From assembly GCA_041695085.1 (NCBI GenBank), contig JBGFRO010000014.1, forward strand, positions 4,845-68,844: a stretch of DNA of 64,000 nucleotides, written 5' to 3'. This DNA is from DYFT01 sp041695085. GTDB taxonomy: Bacteria; Bacteroidota; Ignavibacteria; UBA10030. Made by a program: the position numbers and the translations under genes. Under the pieces are notes generated by a model. It did no database searches, was not told the DNA's origin, and saw nothing but the letters and a program-made list of their open reading frames with translations. Below, in pieces: positions 1-8,145 of this stretch. The first letter of the stretch is position 1. Each line of letters starts with the position of its first letter.

Positions 1-741
1 TTCACTCGGTGTAAGACGCTGCTTTCGAACGTGATGCAAATCGGCGACCATTCGATCAATCTGCCGCTGCCAGGCAGAGACGACCGGCGCATCCAGTTTG
101 ATCTCTCCGATCCCTACCTCAGGCCCAAAACGAAGATTGCTCGCAGTTGTAACCACTACTTCGGCAAGGGCAAGCCGTTGAAATCCGACAAACTCCTTGT
201 TCGATTGTGCATCAATCACTTCCAAGAGCGTGAGACACTTATGGAGTGGTCGAGAGCTAATCGAATGTTCGAGCAAGATGTTAAGCTGCTCCGGATTTAA
301 GGTGCGAAATGCATTCTTCAGTGCGCCCGGCGAGGAGAAGAACGGTTGATCGGGCACATCTTCGCTCCTTAACCTCTTGAGCGCAATTTCTGCAATCCTC
401 TCTGAGTGGTCTCTTAATCTCTCCGGATCGACATTCCAATTCGTTTTGACCGTGCTTGCGAAATGGGACATGGGATGTGCTTCTACTCCGACGCTGGGGA
501 CGCCGTTCAATTTTGCCTCTACGAGAGTCGTACCAGTTCCACAGAAAGGATCGAGTACAATCTTCCCTTTACCCATGTCAAACCTCTCAAGGTACTCCGA
601 CACCAAATGAGGGGGGTAAGAAAGGACAAAACGATACCAGTCATGCACAGCCTGATCCGTCGGTTGGATCTTATTTGCAGCGCCGTTCGACGGCTTGTTT
701 CTCTTCTCTCTCAATTCTGTATCGCTGGTAATTGATCTCAT
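1..741 (-). CDS. DNA methyltransferase (N4/N6 type), 3' end outside window
   Basis: Partial gene: the first 247 codons run from an ATG at 741 leftwards and the frame is still open at base 1. It encodes a SAM-dependent DNA methyltransferase of the N6-adenine/N4-cytosine class. The SAM-binding motif I, DPFCGTGTT, is at residues 64-72, preceded by an AVHDWYRFVLSYPPHLV stretch that I associate with this family. Since motif I is N-terminal, the catalytic (S/N/D)PPY motif should lie downstream of the visible part; I do not see it here. An AAAGGG ribosome-binding site sits just upstream of the ATG. No restriction enzyme gene is visible on this side, so restriction-modification partner versus orphan methylase is undecided. 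Confidence 0.85.
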   Translation of the reverse strand, partial: MRSITSDTELREKRNKPSNGAANKIQPTDQAVHDWYRFVLSYPPHLVSEYLERFDMGKGKIVLDPFCGTGTTLVEAKLNGVPSVGVEAHPMSHFASTVKTNWNVDPERLRDHSERIAEIALKRLRSEDVPDQPFFSSPGALKNAFRTLNPEQLNILLEHSISSRPLHKCLTLLEVIDAQSNKEFVGFQRLALAEVVVTTASNLRFGPEVGIGEIKLDAPVVSAWQRQIDRMVADLHHVRKQRLTPSE

Positions 742-858
742 GTCCCTTTGTCGATAACCTTCTTAGTACGAGGCTCTGCAAAGTTCGGTATATCCTCTTT
801 CTCTTTGCAAGCGCCTACTTCGCTGTATCCCAACACTTTTATATAGAGAATCATCCTC

Positions 859-2643
859 TCAGTCCCACTCCGCATTCAACCAGGATTCATAGATCCGCCT
901 TTGCAGATCTGTAACCTCCTTCATCCTTGTCACGCGGTACGGCGGTACATTCTGAAGCTTGAGGGTGATTTCGATGTTCCGCAGTTGATCCTCTCGAAAG
1001 ATTGTCAGCGTCACCTTCTCTTCCGGCCTCATCTCTAAAACACGGTCGGTGATGTCGCTCGATTGCACGCGATAACCGTTGAGAGCAAGAACTTCGTCCC
1101 CAACGTCGAGTCCGGCTTCGTACGCAGGCGAATCCGCAACAACGCGTGTCACGCGCGTCTTTCCGTCCTCATCCCTGATCACCGCTCCTAACCACGCTTT
1201 GCGCTCGGAATCACGCGCTTGCACTTGCAGGCCGGCGTAGGAAAGGGACATCTCCCAATCCAGCGGGGCCGTGCCGTGCACGTAATGCCCAAAGAACTCC
1301 TGCAAGCTGCTCCCCGCAAACTCCTCTGCAACTTTCTGAAAGTCGTCGACCGTATAGCCCGAACCGGTAAGGGGGAAGCGCCTGTACATCTCCCGCATGA
1401 CATCGTCCAACGAAGCCTTATTCTTCGAACGGTGACGAATCTCCAAATCCAGCAGCAAACTGACCTGCGCGCCCTTGCCATAGTAATCGGTTTGCGTGTT
1501 GTACGATGACTCGTTCGGCTTCCAATACTTAATCCACGCATCGAAGCTCGATTCCGACAGCGATTGAATGCGATTGCCCGGACGCGAACGTTCGTCTTGA
1601 ATCATGGTTGCAAGTCCCTCGACGTACTGCCGTGCGGTACCAAATCCTGCCCGCCGCATCAGAAGCGGGGCGTAATAGGACGTTGTGCCTTCGGCGATCC
1701 AGTACTCTTTCGCATAATTCTCTTTTGTATAATCGTACGGATGCATCCCTTTTGGGCGGAGTTGTTTTACATTCCAGGTGTGAAAGAACTCATGCGCCGC
1801 GAGGCCGAGGAAGCTGCGATAGGCACTCGGATTTTTGAAGATAAACGGCCGTGCCCCCATGATGGTGGAATTCAGATACTCCGTCCCTCCTCTTGATTGT
1901 GGTGAGAGATGAATGATGAAGACATACCGTTTGTACGGAAATTCACCCCAAAAGTCCTTTATCACTTTTACAACTCTTGCAAAATCATTCTTCAGCGTGT
2001 CGGCTTCATAATTTCCTTCCCCCGTTATGCTGATGACATGCGGGACACCCTCAACTTCGAACGAGTACTCTTTCTGATTGCCGATCTCGATGGGACAGTC
2101 AAGAAGATGATCGTAGTTCTCCGCAACAAGCGTTGTAGGATCATCTTTCTTGTGATCGAGTCCGGAAGTAATGCGCCAGTTTCCGAATGGCGTGATCTTT
2201 ATTGTCACAGGCACGTTCCGATATTTCTCCGCATACAGAAAAGTCGCTGCGCCGTTCACAAACGCATGCTCACTGTTGAGGCCGCTTTTTCTTGTCGTAA
2301 AATCGTTTGCAAAGACGCTGTACCGGGCAATGACGCTGGAGGTTCCTCTCTTTTGAATCCGCCACGTCTGTTTATCAATTTTCTCCCATTTGAGCGCTTT
2401 CCCTGAAGCATCGACTGCTGCAAAGGTGACGACGTTTCCCGCCAGATCGAAGATGACGTATCGACCTGAACGCCACGCGGGCATGATGAGATCGAGCGTT
2501 GCATCTCCGGATGGAAGGTTGCTGTATCCCACCTCCACTTCGAAAATGTGTGTGTGGGGCTTTGACATTCCAAGACGATACTCTATAACAGGTTGTGCGC
2601 CCATAGATGCTGTCATGAAAAAAAGTGAGAGGATCAGTCTCAT
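859..2643 (-). CDS. M61-family metallopeptidase with C-terminal PDZ domain
   Basis: Exported zinc aminopeptidase/endopeptidase of family M61 (glycyl aminopeptidase type), 594 aa. A signal peptide covers about residues 1-17 (MRLILSLFFMTASMGAQ). An N-terminal beta-rich M61 domain is followed by the zinc site HEFFH at about 284-288 and the third ligand in AEGTTSYY near 318. A PDZ domain with VADSPAYEAGLDVGDEV lies at about 480-555. An in-frame upstream ATG exists at 2700, but the start at 2643 is chosen because it begins the signal peptide and has a GGAG site upstream. It lies only 4 bases after the preceding hydrolase gene stops, so the two are probably co-transcribed. The substrate is probably peptides in the periplasm; specificity is not readable. 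Confidence 0.9.
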   Translation of the reverse strand: MRLILSLFFMTASMGAQPVIEYRLGMSKPHTHIFEVEVGYSNLPSGDATLDLIMPAWRSGRYVIFDLAGNVVTFAAVDASGKALKWEKIDKQTWRIQKRGTSSVIARYSVFANDFTTRKSGLNSEHAFVNGAATFLYAEKYRNVPVTIKITPFGNWRITSGLDHKKDDPTTLVAENYDHLLDCPIEIGNQKEYSFEVEGVPHVISITGEGNYEADTLKNDFARVVKVIKDFWGEFPYKRYVFIIHLSPQSRGGTEYLNSTIMGARPFIFKNPSAYRSFLGLAAHEFFHTWNVKQLRPKGMHPYDYTKENYAKEYWIAEGTTSYYAPLLMRRAGFGTARQYVEGLATMIQDERSRPGNRIQSLSESSFDAWIKYWKPNESSYNTQTDYYGKGAQVSLLLDLEIRHRSKNKASLDDVMREMYRRFPLTGSGYTVDDFQKVAEEFAGSSLQEFFGHYVHGTAPLDWEMSLSYAGLQVQARDSERKAWLGAVIRDEDGKTRVTRVVADSPAYEAGLDVGDEVLALNGYRVQSSDITDRVLEMRPEEKVTLTIFREDQLRNIEITLKLQNVPPYRVTRMKEVTDLQRRIYESWLNAEWD

Positions 2644-2647
2644 GTCT

Positions 2648-3772
2648 TCATCTCCAATTCTCGTGCTGCTTTGCGACCGCCTCCGCAATTTCACGCGCAA
2701 GGTTCATCAATCCAGCCCCCTCCAAATTGCACATCAACGCAACAGCGCATTTTCTGGCGGGCAGCATGTAGAGGAGCGTGTTGACACGCTGCTGGCCACC
2801 GGTGTGGTAGACCTCATGTTGACCGTTGCGTGTATCAAGAAACCACCCGAAACCGTACGAAACGCCCGGGTTGGCAGGATTCGCCTGGATCACCTTGCCA
2901 TTCTTCAATTTCTGTGGTGTGAACATCTGAGCAGTTGTCTGCGGACTGAGCAAGGCGTTCGTCTGGACGGCGATGGCAAAACGGGCGAGGTCTTCCACGG
3001 TCGAGCACCATCCGCCGCCGGGAATTTTGTAGCTGGTGTTGGCAAGATTGGAATTTCTCAACTCCCCATTCGGCAGCTTTTGATATCCTTGTGCGCGATT
3101 CGGAATGATGGCATTCACATCGTCGGGCTGTAAGCGGTCCATCCCTGCTTTCTGCGCGATGTGTTTTTGAACGTACTCAACATACGTCATCCCTGAAGCT
3201 CCCTCGATGATGCATCCGAGGAGATTGTAGCCATAGGTCGTGTACGCATAGGCCGTTCCCGGCTCGAACAACAGCGAATCGTCTTTGAAGATCTCCAACC
3301 CCTCAACGAGCTTCGCGTAGTGTTTCGTTATGTTGATCTCGTCTCCCCGATAGTGGCGGATACCGCCGATGTGTGACAGGAGATGGCGGGTCGTCAGCGG
3401 CCAACGCTTGGTCGGGAATGAGGGACAATACTTCTGGATTGGCGCGTCGAGATCAATCTTCCCCTGCTCCACCAGTTGCAGGACAGCGACGGCGGTTATC
3501 GGTTTCGAGATCGAACCGAGCCGGTAGTTCGTCGATGCCTTGGCAGGGACGAAGTTTTCGATATCTGACACTCCGTAGCCGTTGGACCAGACAAGCTGGT
3601 GATTGAAGACGACGGCAACGGAAAGTCCCGGTATCGACTTGCGGGCCATCTCCGAATTGATGGCTCGCTCGATCGTCTCAAGTGTCGCCGGGGGGAACGA
3701 TTGCTGCTGTCCCGTCATCGGTGCGACGAGGACAAACAGGAGAAGTATGCAGAAATGTATTCTCATAGACAT
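2648..3772 (-). CDS. LACTB-like serine hydrolase (beta-lactamase / class C PBP fold)
   Basis: Exported serine hydrolase of the beta-lactamase/penicillin-binding-protein superfamily (Pfam Beta-lactamase type), about 374 aa. A signal peptide (RIHFCILLLFVLVAPMTGQ) opens the protein. The nucleophile motif is SISK (in RLGSISKPITAV), and HTG near the C terminus (VYHTGGQQR) fills the KTG position. The middle motif, usually YSN, reads YTT in AYTTYGYNLLG; this resembles the YST of mitochondrial LACTB rather than true beta-lactamases, so a peptidase role is more likely than antibiotic resistance. The start is uncertain between 3772 and 3766; neither has a clear ribosome-binding site. The gene begins exactly where a transposase remnant on the same strand ends, so its original promoter may have been replaced. 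It is followed by the M61 peptidase. Confidence 0.82.
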   Translation of the reverse strand: MSMRIHFCILLLFVLVAPMTGQQQSFPPATLETIERAINSEMARKSIPGLSVAVVFNHQLVWSNGYGVSDIENFVPAKASTNYRLGSISKPITAVAVLQLVEQGKIDLDAPIQKYCPSFPTKRWPLTTRHLLSHIGGIRHYRGDEINITKHYAKLVEGLEIFKDDSLLFEPGTAYAYTTYGYNLLGCIIEGASGMTYVEYVQKHIAQKAGMDRLQPDDVNAIIPNRAQGYQKLPNGELRNSNLANTSYKIPGGGWCSTVEDLARFAIAVQTNALLSPQTTAQMFTPQKLKNGKVIQANPANPGVSYGFGWFLDTRNGQHEVYHTGGQQRVNTLLYMLPARKCAVALMCNLEGAGLMNLAREIAEAVAKQHENWR

Positions 3773-3942
3773 TTGATGATCCATTGCTCGATGCGGGTTC
3801 GAACCACTGACAGCCTCTTGTTGCGCTTCCGTTGCCGGAGGGTGAAGGGCGAGTTGCGGCAGCCTTTGTCGAGAATACCGTCGTAGAGACCGTATGCCCG
3901 GAGCTGACGTTTGCGTTCTTTGAAGGTTCTCTTCCTGGAGCG
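3766..3942 (-). pseudogene. 3' remnant of an IS5-type DDE transposase
   Basis: The minus-strand frame reads RSRKRTFKERKRQLRAYG, then LYDGILDKGCRNSPF, then TLRQRKRNKRLSVVRTRIEQ, ending in a stop at 3763-3765. This has the pattern of the C-terminal part of IS5-family transposases (a G.YDGI...RN.PLT.RQ..RN...S..R.RVE layout), including an R-x3-E core of the family's Y-(2)-R-(3)-E-(6)-K signature. The part that should follow (the F-G-x-x-K-R tail) is missing and the gene upstream is not open: earlier similarity may continue in another frame to about 4000. It is a dead fragment. Its end overlaps the first codons of the LACTB-like gene. I cannot see terminal inverted repeats, and the identification rests on pattern memory, not alignment. 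Confidence 0.5.
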
Positions 3943-4248
3943 CACGCGCCAACGAGTCCCGCTCGGCCGACGAGGACCTGGAACAGCACCGCTTTGTATG
4001 GAGAGATAGGAAGGCGGGCTCGTGTCCCCAGCCACAAGTCCCTTGATGTTCTGCAAGATAGACAAAAAGGGGGGTAAAGCAAACCGAATAATAGACCGTT
4101 TCCGATATGGTTTCTTCTCCGCTGCAATCCCACAGTCACAATGGATAAATGCGAACAGAAGCAGCATTGTGTTGAACCGACCCGAATCATCCGCTATATT
4201 TCGCCACTTTAGTAATCCTCCCCTCCACTTACTTTGAGGAGACTCACT
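3943..4248. other. Non-coding stretch between divergent genes
   Basis: Between the transposase remnant and the plus-strand BNR protein I see no convincing gene. The part nearest the remnant (to about 4000) may be more decayed transposase in a shifted frame. The stretch must hold the plus-strand promoter for the BNR-protein gene, but no confident -35/-10 pair was found. A GAGGA ribosome-binding site sits at 4236-4240. Confidence 0.5.
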
Positions 4249-7200
4249 ATGAGACGCTCCACGCTCTTCTTGCTCTGCTTCTTTCTCTTCTGCATCCTCA
4301 TCGGACAATCAGATCCGATGGTGCTACAAGCCCAGCAGGCACGGTCGGGGTTGCAGTACGACACGCTTCTCTACAACAAGATGCAATGGCGCGAGATTGG
4401 TCCGTTCCGCGGAGGACGCTCGGTTGCCGTGGCAGGTCACGCTCAACAACTGTACACGTATTATTTCGGAGGAACGGGAGGCGGCGTCTGGAAAACGGTC
4501 GATGGTGGCGCAACGTGGAGCTGCGTTTCGGATGGATTCTTCAAGAACGGATCTGTCGGTGCGATTGAGGTCGCACCTTGCGATCCCAACGTTATTTACG
4601 TCGGCATGGGCGAAGCGTGTATCCGGGGAAATGTTGCTCCGGGCGACGGTGTGTACAAATCGGAAGACGGTGGCAAGACATGGAAGCACGTCGGATTGAC
4701 CGAGACGCAAACCATCGGGCGCGTGCGCGTGCATCCGCAGAATCCGGACATCGTGTACGTGGCCGCGCTCGGTCACGTGTTCGGCAAAAATGCCGAGCGC
4801 GGAGTGTTCCGATCGAAAGATGGCGGAAAGACCTGGCAGAAGATCCTTTACAAAGATGACAAGACCGGAGCGGTTGATCTTGTGATTGATCCATCCAATC
4901 CCCGTATTCTGTATGCGACGCTGTGGGAAGCGCACCGCACGCCTTGGAGTATGTCAAGCGGAGGACCCGGAAGCGGCTTGTGGAAATCAACCGACGGCGG
5001 AGATACCTGGACCGATCTTTCTACTACTCGCGGCATGCCGAAGGGATTGAAAGGACGCATCGGCGTCGCTGTATCAGCTGCACGACCCGATCGCGTCTGG
5101 GCCATGATCGAGGCAGAGCAAGGCGGATTGTATCGATCCGATGACGGCGGTAAGAGCTGGCGACGCACCAGCGACGATGCTCGCGCGCGCCAGCGCCCCT
5201 GGTACTACTCCCACGTCTACGCCGATCCTCATAATGCAGATGTCGTCTATGTCCTCAATGTTCAGTTTTTGAAATCGATCGACGGAGGCCGGACCTTTAC
5301 CACTATCTCCGTTCCTCATGTCGACAATCACGACCTGTGGATCGATCCGAACAATCCCCAACGGATGATCAACGCCAACGATGGGGGTGCAAATGTCACA
5401 TACAATGGTGGACAAACCTGGACAGACCAGGATCAAGCGACAGCACAATTCTATCATGTCATTCTCGACAATCAGTTTCCGTACAAAGTGTACGGTGCAC
5501 AACAGGATAATAGCACCATCGGCATCTTGAGCCGGACAACCGCAGGGGGCGGAATCGACCGCCAGCATTGGCACTCGGTCGGCGGCGGCGAAAGCGGATA
5601 CATCGCTCCGAAGTGGGACGACCCGAACATCGTTTACGCGGGAAGTTACGGTGGCTACCTGACCCGCTATGATCACAGGACGGGCCAAACACGGGCCATC
5701 AACGTCTGGCCGGACAATCCAATGGGAGGAGGAGCGGAAGGGATGAAGTATCGATTCCAGTGGACATACCCCATCGTCGTCTCACCGCATGATGCCAACG
5801 TTCTCTACGTCACCGGCAACCATGTCTTCAAGAGCACCAACGAAGGAATGAGTTGGGAGATGATCAGTCCCGACCTCACCCGGAACGACAAAACGAAGCT
5901 CGGTCCCTCAGGCGGACCGATTACGCGCGATAACACGAGCGTCGAGTATTACTGCACAATCTTTGCGTTCTCGGAATCGCCCGTACAAAAAGGGGTCCTG
6001 TGGGCCGGATCGGACGACGGCTTGATCCATCTCTCACTCGACGGTGGTGGCAGCTGGCAAAACGTTACACCGAAAGATCTTCCGGAGTGGACACTCGTCA
6101 GCATTATTGAACCCTCCCATCATGATCCTGCGACGGTCTACGTAGCGGCGACGCGATACAAACTGGACGATTTCCGACCGTACCTCTTTAAATCAACCGA
6201 CTTCGGCAAAACGTGGAAGAGAATCGTGAGAGGGATTCCCGACAAGGACTATACACGAGTCATACGTGAAGATCCCAACAGAAGCGGACTTTTGTATGCT
6301 GGAACAGAGAACGGGGTGTACGTTTCATTCGATGCCGGCGAGCGTTGGCAATCATTGCAGCTCAATCTTCCCATCGTCCCCATTCACGACCTCGCTGTCC
6401 ATAAACGAGAGAAGGATCTCGTCGCCGCAACGCACGGAAGGTCGTTTTGGATCTTGGATGATCTTACTCCCCTCCATCAGCTTTCGGAAGAGGTGAGCAA
6501 GGCGGATGTACATCTCTTCCAGCCGCGCGATCCGTATCGGGTGGGTGGAGGTGGATTCAGCAGACCCGGCGCGGCGATTGGCAAAAATCCACCCGCCGGC
6601 GCAGTTGTCTCTTATCACCTCAGGCATACACCAAAGGAAGAAGTGAAGCTCGAGTTCCTCGACTCGGCCGGAAAGCTGATCAAAGCGTTCTCGAGCAAAC
6701 AGGAGCAGCGGGAAGAGGGGGAGGGGGGACAGCAAGAATCCCCGTTCGCGGCAGCGGCAGCACAACGTGTCTCAGCCGATTCCGGCATGAATCGGTTTGT
6801 GTGGGATCTTCGATATCCCGATGCGACGTCTGTTCCGGGAGCGATTATGTGGGGAGGCAACACGCGGGGTCCCGTCGCCCCTCCGGGGATCTATCAGGTC
6901 AGGTTAGTAATCGGAGAACGGACATGGACACAGTCATTCGAGCTGAAGAAGGACCCACGGGATGCGAGCACCGATCAAGACTTCAGAGAGCAGTTTGAGT
7001 TGTTAATCAAAATTCGGGACAAAGTAAGCGAGGCTCACCAAGCGGTGAACGCCATTCGTGAGATCACGAAACAACTCGACGATCTCAACAAACGAATGAA
7101 GGGGCATGCGAAAGAAAAAACGCTCGCCGAAGCGGCAAAAGAGCTAAAGAGGAAATTGACGGCCGTCGAAGAAGAGATCATCCAGACGAAAATTCGGAGC

Positions 7201-7443
7201 AGCCAGGATGCATTGAATTATCCGATCAAACTCAACAACAAACTTGCCGCACTGGCCAACACCGTTGCAGACGGCACGTCACGGCCTACGAAGCAGGCGT
7301 ACGAAGTGTTCGCGGACCTCTCAGCCAAACTCGACGCCCAGCTTGCGAAATTGAAGCCAGCGTTGGAGACCGATTTGCCTGCATTCAACAAGCTGGTGAA
7401 GGAGAACGATGTGCCGGCGGTCATCCTGAAAGCGGAAAAGTAA
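4249..7443 (+). CDS. Exported BNR/Asp-box beta-propeller protein (VPS10/sortilin-like)
   Basis: Secreted 1064-aa protein of the family often annotated as glycosyl hydrolase with BNR repeats or VPS10-domain protein. A signal peptide (STLFLLCFFLFCILIGQS) is followed by many Asp-box motifs of the S-x-D-G-G-x-T-W type, for example TVDGGATW, SEDGGKTW, SKDGGKTW, STDGGDTW, SDDGGKSW and STDFGKTW, spread over roughly residues 40-720, as expected for one or two beta-propellers. A low-complexity segment rich in E, G and Q then A precedes a C-terminal 150-residue helical, coiled-coil-like tail (KEKTLAEAAKELKRKLTAVE region). A start at 4249 follows GAGGA by 8 bases. Related proteins are widespread in environmental Bacteroidota; enzymatic activity has not been shown for most and I would not assume it. 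Confidence 0.85.
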   Translation: MRRSTLFLLCFFLFCILIGQSDPMVLQAQQARSGLQYDTLLYNKMQWREIGPFRGGRSVAVAGHAQQLYTYYFGGTGGGVWKTVDGGATWSCVSDGFFKNGSVGAIEVAPCDPNVIYVGMGEACIRGNVAPGDGVYKSEDGGKTWKHVGLTETQTIGRVRVHPQNPDIVYVAALGHVFGKNAERGVFRSKDGGKTWQKILYKDDKTGAVDLVIDPSNPRILYATLWEAHRTPWSMSSGGPGSGLWKSTDGGDTWTDLSTTRGMPKGLKGRIGVAVSAARPDRVWAMIEAEQGGLYRSDDGGKSWRRTSDDARARQRPWYYSHVYADPHNADVVYVLNVQFLKSIDGGRTFTTISVPHVDNHDLWIDPNNPQRMINANDGGANVTYNGGQTWTDQDQATAQFYHVILDNQFPYKVYGAQQDNSTIGILSRTTAGGGIDRQHWHSVGGGESGYIAPKWDDPNIVYAGSYGGYLTRYDHRTGQTRAINVWPDNPMGGGAEGMKYRFQWTYPIVVSPHDANVLYVTGNHVFKSTNEGMSWEMISPDLTRNDKTKLGPSGGPITRDNTSVEYYCTIFAFSESPVQKGVLWAGSDDGLIHLSLDGGGSWQNVTPKDLPEWTLVSIIEPSHHDPATVYVAATRYKLDDFRPYLFKSTDFGKTWKRIVRGIPDKDYTRVIREDPNRSGLLYAGTENGVYVSFDAGERWQSLQLNLPIVPIHDLAVHKREKDLVAATHGRSFWILDDLTPLHQLSEEVSKADVHLFQPRDPYRVGGGGFSRPGAAIGKNPPAGAVVSYHLRHTPKEEVKLEFLDSAGKLIKAFSSKQEQREEGEGGQQESPFAAAAAQRVSADSGMNRFVWDLRYPDATSVPGAIMWGGNTRGPVAPPGIYQVRLVIGERTWTQSFELKKDPRDASTDQDFREQFELLIKIRDKVSEAHQAVNAIREITKQLDDLNKRMKGHAKEKTLAEAAKELKRKLTAVEEEIIQTKIRSSQDALNYPIKLNNKLAALANTVADGTSRPTKQAYEVFADLSAKLDAQLAKLKPALETDLPAFNKLVKENDVPAVILKAEK

Positions 7444-7613
7444 AGTCGCAAGAGAGGCTGAGATGTGGACTGGACTACGGTCAACCGGCTCGTACGAACG
7501 CGCATGGTTCCCTTGCGGCGTGCAAGAATTTCTTTTGTCCTTTATCAAGAACTTCCTATCTTGAGTCCACAATTCATTTTTTCATCTCACTTAAAGGCAG
7601 AAAGAAGCACTTC

Positions 7614-8093
7614 ATGAAGATCGAAAAGGACAAAGTTGCTACCATCGATTACACGCTCACAGACGATCATGGAACCGTGCTCGATTCCTCCAAAGGGCAT
7701 CAGCCGCTTGCCTATCTCCACGGAAACGGAAATCTGATTCCAGGTTTAGAACATTCGCTGGAGGGAAAATCGGCCGGCGATCACATCGACGTTGCCATCC
7801 CACCCGCCGACGCGTACGGCGAATGGGAGCAGGACAGAGTAATGGAGATTCCTCGCTCGCAATTCAGCGGCGTGGAGGAAATTGAAGTCGGTATGCAATT
7901 CAGCGCACGCAGCAACGAGGGGGAACACACGGTCACCGTAACAAAGGTTTCACCCGAGATGATTACCGTTGACGCCAATCACCCCTTGGCAGGCAAGACG
8001 CTTCACTTCGATGTGACGGTTGTCGACGTCCGCAATGCGACCGACGACGAGCTTGCCCAGGGTCGCGTGCGCGGCCCTGGGGGGCATCATTGA
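7614..8093 (+). CDS. FKBP-type peptidyl-prolyl cis-trans isomerase, SlyD-like
   Basis: A 159-aa SlyD-type prolyl isomerase/chaperone, probably cytoplasmic since no signal peptide is present. The FKBP core starts at residue 1 (KDKVATIDYTLTDDHGTVLDSS), with the signature LAYLHGNGNLIPGLE followed by the IF (insert-in-flap) chaperone domain at about 70-125 and the return strand AGKTLHFDVTVVDV. The family's metal-binding histidine-rich tail is reduced to a terminal GGHH. The family catalyses proline isomerisation and assists folding and nickel handling. It stands in its own transcription unit; the downstream TonB-dependent receptor begins about 50 bases later and may be read through. Confidence 0.92.
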   Translation: MKIEKDKVATIDYTLTDDHGTVLDSSKGHQPLAYLHGNGNLIPGLEHSLEGKSAGDHIDVAIPPADAYGEWEQDRVMEIPRSQFSGVEEIEVGMQFSARSNEGEHTVTVTKVSPEMITVDANHPLAGKTLHFDVTVVDVRNATDDELAQGRVRGPGGHH

Positions 8094-8145
8094 GCGATTG
8101 ATAAGGGGGAAGGATTCATCTCGTTTTCCTTATTGGATTCTACTG

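Noticed and set aside
3781..3870. A tRNA T-loop-like GGTTCGAACC
   Set aside because: Neither strand gives a full cloverleaf, D-arm or CCA end; the bases are accounted for by the transposase remnant frame.
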